A stretch of DNA of 64,000 bases from positions 22,273 through 86,272 of the forward strand of contig NZ_JAEFCF010000023.1 of the NCBI RefSeq assembly GCF_016405985.1, read 5' to 3'. A program made the position numbers and the translations under genes. The notes below the pieces were generated by a model. The model was not told the origin of the DNA, made no database searches, and saw only the letters and a program-made list of their open reading frames with translations. This document shows, piece by piece, positions 1 to 8,010 of this stretch (its first letter is position 1; every line of letters begins with the position of its first letter). This DNA comes from Paracoccus sp. IB05. Its GTDB lineage: Bacteria; Pseudomonadota; Alphaproteobacteria; Rhodobacterales; Rhodobacteraceae.

Positions 1-1
1 C

Positions 2-1633
2 CCGCAAAGCCTTGCCTATGCGATGCTGGCGGCACTGCCGCCCGAGGCCGGGCTCTATGCCTCGATCCTGCCGCTGATGGCCTATGCGCTGTTCGGAACC
101 AGCCGGGTGCTGGCGGTGGGCCCGGTGGCGGTGGTGTCGCTGATGACGGCCTCGGCGGTGGCGCCGGTGGTTTCAGCGGGCCTGGCGGATGCGATGACGG
201 CGGCGATGGTGCTGGCGCTGATGTCCGGAGCGATGCTGGTCCTGATGGGGCTGTTGCGGCTGGGGTTTGTGGCGAATTTCCTCAGCCATCCGGTGATTTC
301 GGGCTTCATCACCGCCTCGGGCCTGCTGATCGCGGCGGGGCAGCTTGGCTATCTTCTGGGCATGGGCGGCGGCGGCTCGACCCTGCCGGCGGTGGTCTCG
401 CGGCTGTCTGAGCCGCAGGGCGTGCACCCCGCCACTGCCGGTATCGGGGTCGGCGTGCTGGTCTTTCTGTGGTTCGCGCGGAGCCGGCTGAAGCCTTTGC
501 TGATCCGGCTGGGCCTGGGCATGACCATGGCGACGGTGATCGCCCGGGCGGCGCCGGTCATGGCGATCTTTGTGACGATTGCCCTGTCGAAAAGCTTTGA
601 TCTGGGGGCGAAAGGTGTGGCGCTGGTGGGCCAGGTGCCGGCAGGGCTGCCGGTTCCGGGGCTGCCCGCGGCGGATATGGCGCTGATCTTTGCGCTGGCA
701 CCGGCGGCCTTCCTGATCTCGATTGTGGGCTTCGTGGAATCGGTCTCGGTCGCGCGCACACTTGCTGCCAAGCGGCGCGAGCGGATCGGGCCGGATCAGG
801 AGCTTCTGGGCCTTGGCGCCGCCAATCTTGCGGCAGGGATGAGCGGCGCCTTTCCGGTGACCGGTGGTTTTGCGCGTTCGGTGGTGAATTTCGACGCGGG
901 CGCGCGGACCCCGGCGGCGGGGGCCTTTACCGCCATCGGAATTGCACTGGCGGCGCTGTATCTGGCGCCGCTGCTGGCCGCGCTGCCGCAGGCGACACTC
1001 GCGGCGACGATCATCGTGGCGGTGCTGTCGCTGGTGGATCTGCCGGCGCTGGCACGGGTCTGGGCCTGGTCGCGCCATGATTTCGCGGCGATGCTGGCAA
1101 CGATCCTGATGACGCTGGGCTTTGGGGTCGAGGCGGGGATCTCGGCCGGGGTCGTGCTCTCGATCCTGCTGGTATTGTGGCGCGCAAGCCATCCGCATTC
1201 GGCCGTGGTGGGCCAGGTGCCGGGGACCGAACATTACCGCAATATCAGCCGTCATCAGGTGATTACCACCCCCAGGGTCCTGTCATTGCGGGTTGATGAG
1301 AGCCTCTGGTTCGGCAATGCGCGTTTTCTCGAAGAGAAGATAGAAGCGCTGGCCGCCTGCTCGCCGGGGCTGAAACATATCGTGCTGATGTGCCCGGCGG
1401 TGAATGATATCGACGCCAGCGCGCTGGAGAGCCTGGCCGATATCAACCGCCGTCTGATGGATGCCGGGATCCGGTTTCATCTCTCCGAGGTGAAGGGGCC
1501 GGTGATGGACCGGCTCCGGCGCAGCGATTTCCTCGCCGGTCTGAGCGGGGAGGTCTTTCTCAGCCAGCATGAGGCGATGTGCCGGCTGGGCGAGGGCGGC
1601 GATTGCGGCCCGGAAGCGCGCAAGGCGGGGTAA
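2..1633 (+). CDS. SulP-family anion permease with STAS domain (5' end missing)
   Basis: Inner-membrane secondary transporter of the SulP/SLC26 family, whose members move sulfate, bicarbonate or other anions. The frame is open to the left window edge. The residues before the first in-window ATG at 23 (PQSLAYAMLAALPPEAGLYA) are the conserved SulP signature, so the true start lies upstream and about 60-80 residues are probably missing. About ten hydrophobic segments are visible, followed from roughly residue 410 by a soluble STAS domain with the usual DIDASALESL segment. The substrate cannot be told from sequence. Sulfate is possible and would fit the sulfotransferase locus at 42 kb, but that link is only inference. 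Confidence 0.9.
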   Translation, partial: PQSLAYAMLAALPPEAGLYASILPLMAYALFGTSRVLAVGPVAVVSLMTASAVAPVVSAGLADAMTAAMVLALMSGAMLVLMGLLRLGFVANFLSHPVISGFITASGLLIAAGQLGYLLGMGGGGSTLPAVVSRLSEPQGVHPATAGIGVGVLVFLWFARSRLKPLLIRLGLGMTMATVIARAAPVMAIFVTIALSKSFDLGAKGVALVGQVPAGLPVPGLPAADMALIFALAPAAFLISIVGFVESVSVARTLAAKRRERIGPDQELLGLGAANLAAGMSGAFPVTGGFARSVVNFDAGARTPAAGAFTAIGIALAALYLAPLLAALPQATLAATIIVAVLSLVDLPALARVWAWSRHDFAAMLATILMTLGFGVEAGISAGVVLSILLVLWRASHPHSAVVGQVPGTEHYRNISRHQVITTPRVLSLRVDESLWFGNARFLEEKIEALAACSPGLKHIVLMCPAVNDIDASALESLADINRRLMDAGIRFHLSEVKGPVMDRLRRSDFLAGLSGEVFLSQHEAMCRLGEGGDCGPEARKAG

Positions 1634-1650
1634 GGCGATACGCGCGGGGG

Positions 1651-1684
1651 AAGGCGGGGCGCGGGGTAAGGCGGGGCGCGGGGT
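1651..1684. repeat. perfect tandem duplication, 2 x 17 bp
   Basis: Two identical 17-bp units (AAGGCGGGGCGCGGGGT) lie head to tail just after the SulP stop codon. No function is apparent; this looks like a slippage duplication in a GC-rich spacer. Confidence 0.85.
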
Positions 1685-1797
1685 GAAAAACCACGCGGTC
1701 CTCAGGATTCACGCTTGAAGAGCGCTGCCCCTGCGGCGAAACCTGTGATCCGTGAAAGCCGCATGAGACGGCAGGACCGCGCAGGGGGATCCGGGTT

Positions 1798-2817
1798 TTG
1801 GCCAAGACCGATATGGCGCTGGAAGACGAGCTGGTGGTGATCCGCCAGATGGTGGAAGCGGCTTTGCCGCTCTGGCCGGTGCCGGCGGGCGCAGAAGTGA
1901 GCCTCCTGAACATCGCCGAAAACCTGACCTGGCTGGTGGAGGCGGGGGCGTTTCGTGCGGTGCTGCGGGTGAATCGGCCGGGCTATCACACGCGGACCGG
2001 CATCGGCCAGGAACTGGCCTGGAGCCAGGCGCTGGCGCGCGATGCCGGGATCGATACGCCTGCCGTGATCGCCGGGGTGAATGGCGCGCTGGTGCAGGAG
2101 GCGCTGGTGCCGGGATCTGCGCCGGGCGAGTCGGGCGGGCGCTACATGGTGATGTTCGAATTCGCGCCGGGCCGGCAGCCGGGGCCGGATGATGATCTGG
2201 TGGCGCCGTTTCGCAGCCTGGGGGCGATTGCGGCCCGGACCCATATCCATGCGCGGGGCTGGCAATCGGCGGAACCGCTGGAGCGGCTGGTCTGGGATGA
2301 GGCGGCGGTGTTCGGCGAGGGCGCCACCTGGGGCGACTGGCGTGCCGGCCCGAATGTCACGCCTGAGATCCGCGAAGTGCTGGAGGAGGCAGAGCAGATG
2401 GTCTGCCAGCGTCTGGCGGCCTGGGGCAAGGGGCCGGCGCGCTATGGGCTGATCCATGGCGATATGCGGCTGACCAATCTGCTGATCGACGGGTCACGTA
2501 CCGTCTTGATTGATTTCGACGATTCCGGGCTCGGCTGGTATCTTTACGACTTTGCGGCGGCGGTGAGCTTTATGGAGGATCACCCGCAGGTTCCGGCTTT
2601 GCGCGCGGCCTGGGTGGAGGGGTATCGCGACATAACGCCCTTGCCCGAGGAGGAGGAGCGCGAGATCGACACATTTGTCATGCTGCGGCGGATGGCGCTT
2701 CTGGCCTGGATCGGCAGTCATAGCGAGGCGCCGGAGCCCCAGGCCATGGCGCCGCATTTCGCCGCAGGAACCGCGCGCCTGGGACGGGCCTGGCTGGCGC
2801 GGCTTGCACGCGGGTGA
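1798..2817 (+). CDS. phosphotransferase of the APH/choline-kinase fold (RdoA/SrkA-like)
   Basis: A 339-residue small-molecule or protein-Ser/Thr kinase of the aminoglycoside-phosphotransferase superfamily. The catalytic loop is clear at about residues 217-228 (LIHGDMRLTNLL, with the HGD catalytic Asp and downstream Asn) and is followed by the metal-binding LIDFDDSG at about 237-244. The N-terminal lobe contains NLTWLVE, as in homoserine-kinase-II/SrkA-type proteins. The start used is TTG at 1798 behind a GGGGGA stretch; ATG at 1813 is an alternative that removes five residues. No neighbour indicates the substrate. Family membership is secure, but the exact substrate is unknown. Confidence 0.85.
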   Translation: MAKTDMALEDELVVIRQMVEAALPLWPVPAGAEVSLLNIAENLTWLVEAGAFRAVLRVNRPGYHTRTGIGQELAWSQALARDAGIDTPAVIAGVNGALVQEALVPGSAPGESGGRYMVMFEFAPGRQPGPDDDLVAPFRSLGAIAARTHIHARGWQSAEPLERLVWDEAAVFGEGATWGDWRAGPNVTPEIREVLEEAEQMVCQRLAAWGKGPARYGLIHGDMRLTNLLIDGSRTVLIDFDDSGLGWYLYDFAAAVSFMEDHPQVPALRAAWVEGYRDITPLPEEEEREIDTFVMLRRMALLAWIGSHSEAPEPQAMAPHFAAGTARLGRAWLARLARG

Positions 2818-3129
2818 AGGGGATTTCTCTGGCAAGGCCGGGGGGTAAGACCCCCCGGACCCCCCGCGTCGCGCTGCAGACGACCCGGGCCGCGCCAGGG
2901 GGATGAGCAGGAGGAAGACGCTGGCGCGGAATGCGGCAAGCCTGGCGAGGGGTGGTGGGCCCGTCAGCGCCAGGGCGAAGGCCAGCCTGTGCCCCCAGGG
3001 GTTGCGCGTTTCACCTGGCCTTCCGCAGGGGCGAAACGCCAGGCCGGTTGCCCCGCCTTCCGTGGTGCACGGGCTGACCCGGGGAAGGACAGCGCCAGAC
3101 AGGCGGCGAGGGTTGCGAGCGCTGCCATC
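2818..3129. other. gene-poor 312-bp spacer, possible small ORF
   Basis: No recognised gene. On the minus strand an ATG at 3128 sits one base after the ATPase stop codon behind GAGGGC, and opens a 54-codon frame down to 2964. Its start (MAALATLAACLALSFPGSARA) resembles a signal peptide, but the rest is low-complexity and no family was recognised. A hydrophobic run continues in a neighbouring frame, so it could be a decayed small membrane protein. It could equally be chance openness in GC-rich DNA. Confidence 0.3.
2838..2866. repeat. C/G-run palindromic intergenic element
   Basis: A run of six G, the loop TAAGA, a run of six C, and then GGACCCCCC. In reverse orientation this closely matches the GGGGGTCCGGGGGTGAAACCCCC sequence near 37,010-37,030. 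It appears to be one arm of the dispersed intergenic element also seen near 36,954, 42,000 and 62,850. Confidence 0.6.
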
Positions 3130-5379
3130 TCAGCCCTCGCGCCCCGGATCATAGGCCAGGAGCCGCAGCGCGTTCAGCGTCACCAGCACGGTCGCGCCGG
3201 TATCGGCGAGAATGGCGATCCAGAGCCCGGTGATCCCCAGCACCGAGGTCACCAGGAACACCGCCTTCAGCCCCAGGGCCAGGGTGATGTTTTGCCGGAT
3301 ATTCGCCATGGTCGCGCGCGACAGCCGGATCAGCGCCGGCACATCCGAGACCCGGTCGCGCAGGATCGCGGCATCCGCCGTCTCCAGCGCAACATCGGTG
3401 CCCGAGCCCATTGCCACCCCCACGCCCGCCTGTTTCAGTGCCGGTGCGTCATTGATGCCGTCGCCGATCATCATGACGCCGCCTTCCGCCCCCATCTCGC
3501 GGATCACCGCAAGCTTGTCTTCGGGCATCATCTGGGCGCGGAACTCCATCCCGAGGCCGCCGGCGATGGCGGCAGCGGTGCGGGGATTGTCGCCGGTGAG
3601 GATGGTCGCGCCGATCCCCATCGCCTGCAATTGCCGCATCGCATCGGCAGCGTCGCTGCGGGGCTCGTCGCGCATGGCGATCAGGCCGAGGGCCTTCGTC
3701 TCATCATAGACCGCAACCACCGTCTTGCCTTCGGATTCCAGCGTGCCGGCGCGGGTGTTCAGGGCGGCGTCAATGCCGCCGGTCGCATGCGCGTGGTGCG
3801 GGGATGAGACCCAGGCCCTGACCTCGCCCCCGGGCGTTGCGACCAGCGCCTCGACGCCCTTGCCGATGATCGCCCGGGCTTCGCGTGCGCGCAGGGCGGT
3901 GATGCCAGCGGCTGCGACACGGTCCAGCACCGCCCGGGCCAGCGGGTGCGACGACCCGGTCTCGACTGCGCCTGCAACCGCGAGAAGTTCGGCCTCGGTC
4001 GCCCCCGGCGCTGCCACCAGATCGGTCACGACGGGCTTGCCATGCGTCAGCGTGCCGGTCTTGTCAAAGGCGATGCGGCGCGTGGTGGCGGCGGCTTCGA
4101 TCACCGCGCCGCCTTTCAGCAGCAGACCCTTTTTCGCGCCGGCCGAGAGTGCCGAGGCGATGGAGGCGGGCACCGAGATCACCAGCGCGCAGGGGCAGCC
4201 GATCAGCAAAAGCGCAAGGCCGCGATAGATCCAGGTATCCCAGTCACCGCCGCCCGCAAGCGGTGGTATCAGGATCACCAGCACTGAGATTCCGACAATG
4301 GCCGGCATGTAAAGCCGCGAGAAGCGGTCGATGAAGCGTTCGGTCGGGGCGCGTGCCTCTTCCGCCTCTTCGACGAGGCGGATGATGCGGGCGATGGTAT
4401 TGTCCGAGGCCTCGCGGCTGACGGAGATGCGCAGCACGGCTTCGGTATTGATCGAGCCTGCGAAAACCGCGTCTTCGGGGCCTTTGCTGACAGGAATGCT
4501 CTCGCCGGTGACAGGGCTTTCATCAATGCCGCTGGACCCTTCAAGGATCGTGCCATCTGCCGGGATGCGGTCGCCGGGGCGCACGAGGACCGTCTGCCCG
4601 ATGGCAAGCGCCGAGACCGGGACCTCCCGCGTCGTGCCGCCCTCTTCCAGCAATGCAGTCTTCGGCACGAGGTTCGCCAGCGCGCGGATGCCGTCACGCG
4701 CCTTGTTGGCGGCAACGCCTTCAAGCACCTCGCCCACTGCGAAGAGAAAGACAACCAGTGCCGCCTCTTCCGCCGCGCCGATGAACAGCGCGCCGATGGC
4801 GGCAATGGTCATCAGGCTTTCAATCGTGAAGGGCTGACCCATCCGCAACGCTTCGAAAGCGCGTTTCGCGACCGGGGCGACGCCGATCACACAGGCGGCG
4901 AGGAAGGCCCAATAGCCATATTCGGCACTGGTCAGCAGCTCGAAAATCCAGGCCAGCGCCAGCAGGATGCCGGTGAAAATCACCAGTCGCCCTTTGGTCG
5001 TCGCATACCAGGCCTTGCCGCGATCTGCCGGATTGTCATGCGAATGAACATGTCCCGGGGCGCCATGATCTGGAGCGCCATGACCGGGATCTTCTCCCGC
5101 CCCGCCGTGATCGTGGTCATGATCCGCGTGATCACGCCGCACCGCCGCCGGGCGACCCCTGCCGGCGCTGATCTCATAGCCAAGCCGGCGCACAACCGCT
5201 TCGACCTCTTCGGGGCTGGCACCACCCTCGCTCAGCGTTGCCGAGAGCCGCTCGCTCATCAGCGCAACGCGGACATCGCCGACGCCGGGCAGCTTTTCGA
5301 CCGCCTTCGTCACCTTCACCGTGCAGGAGGCACAATCCATGCCCCCCACCTGCCATTCACGTCTGTTCGTCTCTTGCAT
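3130..5379 (-). CDS. zntA: Zn2+/Cd2+/Pb2+-exporting P1B-type ATPase
   Basis: Heavy-metal efflux pump of the inner membrane, 749 residues. In order it has an N-terminal HMA metal-binding domain (GMDCASC at 13-19), a His/Asp-rich linker at about 83-120 (several HDH and HVHSHD clusters), the membrane CPC motif at about 395, the phosphorylation motif DKTGT at about 440 and the hinge GDGINDAP at about 640. The last membrane segments carry N..K and DTG residues typical of the P1B-2 (Zn/Cd/Pb) class rather than the Cu class. ATG at 5379 is preferred over the adjacent GTG at 5382 because GGAGG lies seven bases upstream. A MerR-type operator-promoter lies about 75 bp upstream, consistent with metal induction. 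Confidence 0.95.
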   Translation of the reverse strand: MQETNRREWQVGGMDCASCTVKVTKAVEKLPGVGDVRVALMSERLSATLSEGGASPEEVEAVVRRLGYEISAGRGRPAAVRRDHADHDHDHGGAGEDPGHGAPDHGAPGHVHSHDNPADRGKAWYATTKGRLVIFTGILLALAWIFELLTSAEYGYWAFLAACVIGVAPVAKRAFEALRMGQPFTIESLMTIAAIGALFIGAAEEAALVVFLFAVGEVLEGVAANKARDGIRALANLVPKTALLEEGGTTREVPVSALAIGQTVLVRPGDRIPADGTILEGSSGIDESPVTGESIPVSKGPEDAVFAGSINTEAVLRISVSREASDNTIARIIRLVEEAEEARAPTERFIDRFSRLYMPAIVGISVLVILIPPLAGGGDWDTWIYRGLALLLIGCPCALVISVPASIASALSAGAKKGLLLKGGAVIEAAATTRRIAFDKTGTLTHGKPVVTDLVAAPGATEAELLAVAGAVETGSSHPLARAVLDRVAAAGITALRAREARAIIGKGVEALVATPGGEVRAWVSSPHHAHATGGIDAALNTRAGTLESEGKTVVAVYDETKALGLIAMRDEPRSDAADAMRQLQAMGIGATILTGDNPRTAAAIAGGLGMEFRAQMMPEDKLAVIREMGAEGGVMMIGDGINDAPALKQAGVGVAMGSGTDVALETADAAILRDRVSDVPALIRLSRATMANIRQNITLALGLKAVFLVTSVLGITGLWIAILADTGATVLVTLNALRLLAYDPGREG

Positions 5380-5454
5380 CACCGATCCTCCGGCCGCTGG
5401 TCCGGCGGAAACTGGCCCGGCGGAAACCGGCAGCGGCCTTTTATCATCGAATCG

Positions 5455-5485
5455 GTTTTAATTCCTCTAGTCACTAGAGGGGCAA
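5455..5485 (-). promoter_or_regulatory. MerR-family operator/promoter of the metal ATPase
   Basis: Read on the minus strand, a -35-like TTGCCC (5485-5480) and a -10-like TAAAAC (5460-5455) are separated by 19 bp. The spacer is almost filled by a perfect dyad, CCTCTAGT-G-ACTAGAGG (5480-5464). An over-long 19-20 bp spacer with a central dyad is the known architecture of ZntR/CadR/PbrR/CueR targets. No merR-like gene is present in the window, so the regulator is probably encoded elsewhere. Confidence 0.75.
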
Positions 5486-5493
5486 GCGCTTTG

Positions 5494-5847
5494 TCAGAAC
5501 ATTTTTCCGGCCAGCGGCACATCATGGCCGGGGCTCAGCAGCACAACCTCGCCCGCCTCATCCGGCACACCCAGCACCAGCACCTCGGAGCGCACCGGCC
5601 CGATCTGGCGCGGCGGGAAGTTCACCACCGCCAGAACCTGGCGACCGATCAGCTCTTCAATCGTGTAATGTCTGGTGATCTGGGCCGAGGAGCGTTTCAC
5701 GCCAATGTCAGGCCCAAAATCGATCCGCAGCTTGAAAGCGGGTTTGCGGGCCTCGGGGAAGGGCTCGGCCTCGATGATCCGGCCCACCCGGATATCCACC
5801 TTCGCGAAGTCGTCATAGCTGATCTGATCTGTCATTTCCGTGCTCAC
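5494..5847 (-). CDS. csaA: tRNA-binding protein CsaA
   Basis: A 117-residue protein that is essentially one tRNA-binding OB-fold domain (EMAP-II/Trbp111 type). Members bind tRNA as dimers and have been described as having chaperone-like, export-related activity. Recognisable blocks are KVDIRVGRI near the N terminus, KLRIDFG, the central SSAQIT and the terminal LLSPGHDVPLAGKMF. The GTG start at 5847 overlaps the proC stop as GTGA, suggesting translational coupling. ATG at 5835 (MTDQISYDDF) is an alternative that matches the usual CsaA N terminus and would shorten it by four residues. Confidence 0.93.
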   Translation of the reverse strand: MSTEMTDQISYDDFAKVDIRVGRIIEAEPFPEARKPAFKLRIDFGPDIGVKRSSAQITRHYTIEELIGRQVLAVVNFPPRQIGPVRSEVLVLGVPDEAGEVVLLSPGHDVPLAGKMF

Positions 5848-6656
5848 TTGCCCAATTCCCGGCCCCGGTCCGCCGCGGCTTTCACCGCCCGCCTCAGAAG
5901 CGCCGGGAAGCCGGTCTCAGGCTCCATCAGCACCGCGAGGGCGGCGGCGGTGGTGCCGCCGGGCGAGGTTACATTGATCCGCAGCTGTTCGGCGCTGTCC
6001 ACGGACCGATAGGCCAGCTCGCCCGAGCCGGTGACGGTCGCCCGCGCCAGTTTCATCGCGATCCCGGGGGAAAGGCCCTCGGCCTCACCGGCGGCAGCCA
6101 GCGCCTCGATCAGATGGAAGACATAGGCCGGGCCCGAGCCGGACACAGCGGTCACTGCATCGATCTGGGCCTCGGTCTCCAGCTCGACCACCTCGCCCAC
6201 GGCCTGCATCAACAGCCGTGATTGCGCGATCTGCGCGGCAGAGGCATGGGCATTGCCGACAAGGCCCGAAATGCCACGCCCAACCATCGCGGGGGTATTC
6301 GGCATCACGCGGACGATCGGTGTCCTCGACCCAAGTATCTGTTCCAGCGTGGCAATCGTCGTCCCGGCGGCGATTGAGATGAACAGCGTTTCGCCATTCC
6401 CAAGCGCGGTCAGCCCCGGCAGCGCGGCACCCATCATCTGGGGCTTCACAGCGAGTATGGCGATTTCCGCGCGGTCCGGCACGCCTTTGTTCAGATGTAC
6501 CCCGGTCGCTTTCAGCCAGTCCGAGGGATGCGGCTCGATCACCCAGACGGATGCCGCCGGCACGCCGAAATCCAGCCAGCCCTTCAGCAGCGCCGACCCC
6601 ATTTTGCCGCAGCCAAGCAGCAAAAGCCCGTGTTCGATTTTGATATCAGCTGACAT
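5844..6656 (-). CDS. proC: pyrroline-5-carboxylate reductase
   Basis: Last step of proline synthesis: NAD(P)H-dependent reduction of 1-pyrroline-5-carboxylate in the cytoplasm. The 270 residues match the family length. A Rossmann dinucleotide site (LLLGCGKMGSALL) lies at the N terminus and AVKPQMM near residue 70. The C-terminal substrate-binding signature is present as VSGSGPAYVF and VTSPGGTTAAAL. ATG at 6656 is preceded by AGGA. It forms a two-gene unit with csaA. Confidence 0.96.
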   Translation of the reverse strand: MSADIKIEHGLLLLGCGKMGSALLKGWLDFGVPAASVWVIEPHPSDWLKATGVHLNKGVPDRAEIAILAVKPQMMGAALPGLTALGNGETLFISIAAGTTIATLEQILGSRTPIVRVMPNTPAMVGRGISGLVGNAHASAAQIAQSRLLMQAVGEVVELETEAQIDAVTAVSGSGPAYVFHLIEALAAAGEAEGLSPGIAMKLARATVTGSGELAYRSVDSAEQLRINVTSPGGTTAAALAVLMEPETGFPALLRRAVKAAADRGRELGK

Positions 6657-6689
6657 GGTCCTGCCTTTCCGCCCGTTTGGGCGGCGAGG

Positions 6690-7193
6690 TTAGGCGCGGC
6701 CGTAAGCCTCTGCAATGGCGACTTTCATCGCATCGACCGGCGCGCGGCCCCCCCAAAGGGTCAGCTGGAAGGCGGGGTAAAAGCGCTCGGCCGCCAGCAC
6801 CGCCGAGGAAATCAGTTTGTCGATCTGTTCCGGCCCGGCCATCTGGCCGCCGGCAAGGCAGAGGCCATAGCGCCAGACCATCAGCCTTTGATCATCCCAC
6901 CAGGTGAAACCGCCGGTCCAGACCGTGTCATTGCAACGGTTGATCAGCTCGTAAAGCTCGGCCATGCGGCCCTCGGGGGGCTCCATCTCGAAGGTGCAGA
7001 TCAGGCGCAGGGTCTCGTCCTGATCGGACCAGGCGAGGGTCAGCGAATAGGTGCGCCACAGGCCCTCGACCGCCATGGCGATCTGGTCATCGGTGACACG
7101 GTCGAATTCCCAGGCATTGCTGGCGGCCAGCGTCTCGACGATGTCGATGGGATGGATCTCATCCGAGAGCAGATAATCTTCGGAAAGTGACAT
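6690..7193 (-). CDS. YbjN domain-containing protein
   Basis: A 167-residue cytoplasmic protein with the YbjN fold, which resembles type III secretion chaperones and is of uncertain function (stress- or motility-linked in enterobacteria). The N terminus (LSEDYLL...HPIDIVETLA) and the W-rich C-terminal half are typical of the alphaproteobacterial branch. ATG at 7193 is chosen because GAGG lies about six bases upstream; in-frame ATGs at 7205 and 7208 have no such site. It reads in the same direction as proC, 33 bases upstream of it, so co-transcription is likely. Confidence 0.85.
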   Translation of the reverse strand: MSLSEDYLLSDEIHPIDIVETLAASNAWEFDRVTDDQIAMAVEGLWRTYSLTLAWSDQDETLRLICTFEMEPPEGRMAELYELINRCNDTVWTGGFTWWDDQRLMVWRYGLCLAGGQMAGPEQIDKLISSAVLAAERFYPAFQLTLWGGRAPVDAMKVAIAEAYGRA

Positions 7194-7221
7194 GCCCGGC
7201 CTCATCATGACGCTTCTGCCC

Positions 7222-7276
7222 TGTGGATAACCACCAGAAGCTGGGGAACCTGCAAGGTTATGCGGATTTATCCACA
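7222..7276. promoter_or_regulatory. two perfect DnaA boxes in an AT-richer spacer
   Basis: TGTGGATAA at 7222-7230 and TTATCCACA at 7268-7276 are inverted perfect copies of the DnaA-box consensus, 37 bp apart. A weaker match (TTATCCTGA, 7296-7304) follows. The surrounding DNA is richer in A+T than the flanking genes. This may be a DnaA-regulated promoter of the ybjN-proC-csaA group or a DnaA titration site. A replication origin is less likely because none of the genes usually flanking alphaproteobacterial oriC is present. Confidence 0.55.
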
Positions 7277-7345
7277 GCCCCCACCAGATATTGATTTATC
7301 CTGATTCGTTCCGCGAATCATGTAAAGCAGTTTGTTGTGGAGGAT

Positions 7346-7372
7346 CCTGTGGAAAACCGGGCTTTCCACAGG
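7346..7372. terminator. perfect 10-bp hairpin built from DnaA-like half sites
   Basis: CCTGTGGAAA (7346-7355) and TTTCCACAGG (7363-7372) are perfect inverted repeats around a 7-base loop. It lies just beyond the 3' end of the small minus-strand gene at 7409, so a terminator role is possible. No T-run follows on either strand, however, and the arms contain TGTGGAAA, a near DnaA box. Confidence 0.4.
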
Positions 7373-7408
7373 AAATTGCGATCCGGGCGGGGCAAACTGC
7401 AATCCGGG

Positions 7409-7756
7409 TCAGCTTTCCGGCCCGGGCTGCGTTTTGGCCCAGCGGCGTGGATGAAAGGAGCCGTTGCTGTTGGCTGGAGAATAATAAAGCAAGCTGGCAT
7501 CCACACAGTCTGCGCCCATATGCTTTGTGAAGATGGGGCGAAAGATGGCTCTGAACTGCTCAAAGACCTCTGCCTGCCTTTCCGGATCGTAACCGTCGGC
7601 GATCAGAAGCCAGTCGGTGAAGTCTTCGGCTGTGACCGGGCCTGATTGCGGAAGGAAATCTGTGAAATGCACGAAGACCCCGGTATGGCCAGAGCCGCAA
7701 AAACCGTATTTGGCACAGACTTCGCCTGCCAGCCGGTCAAAACCTGTCATTTTCAT
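7409..7756 (-). CDS. hypothetical protein, 115 residues
   Basis: Family not recognised. The product has an ordinary soluble composition rather than the Arg/Pro-rich look of chance frames. It is rich in Phe, Asp and Tyr, with GFCGSGHTGVFVHFTDFLP near the N terminus and DWLLIADGYDPERQAEVFEQF in the middle. Three Cys residues are visible (near positions 14, 20 and 84). No signal peptide or membrane segment is evident. ATG at 7756 is the first start; an ATG two codons later is also possible. The gene stands alone between the DnaA-box segment and trpS. Confidence 0.6.
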   Translation of the reverse strand: MKMTGFDRLAGEVCAKYGFCGSGHTGVFVHFTDFLPQSGPVTAEDFTDWLLIADGYDPERQAEVFEQFRAIFRPIFTKHMGADCVDASLLYYSPANSNGSFHPRRWAKTQPGPES

Positions 7757-8010
7757 GGGAGATAGCCGCTGAGGCGCGGCGTGTTGTTACAACGCCCTTA
7801 TCATGGTGACCGGCGGGCGCGGTGTAAATGGCAAAGGCGCCCGCGGGCAGAAAATGACCCCCGCGCAGACTGCACGGGGGCCAGGTCATCGGGTGGGGCC
7901 GGAGGGGCAGGGGATGCCACACCGGCAAAGGGGGGACAGGACCTCCCGAAGCGACTCGGATCCTGCCAGCGCCTCGATTCAGGCTTGTGACAATGTGGCC
8001 CTGCGGCCAG

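Noticed and set aside
7209..7408. Chromosomal replication origin
   Set aside because: DnaA boxes are present, but only two are perfect, there is no clear AT-rich unwinding region, and none of the usual alphaproteobacterial oriC neighbours (for example hemE, maf, dnaA) is nearby.
7855..7890. Terminator-like palindrome downstream of trpS (TGACCCCCG...CGGGGG...GGTCA)
   Set aside because: The arms contain a mismatch and a 3-base bulge, no T-run follows, and it lies 120 bp or more from the trpS stop.
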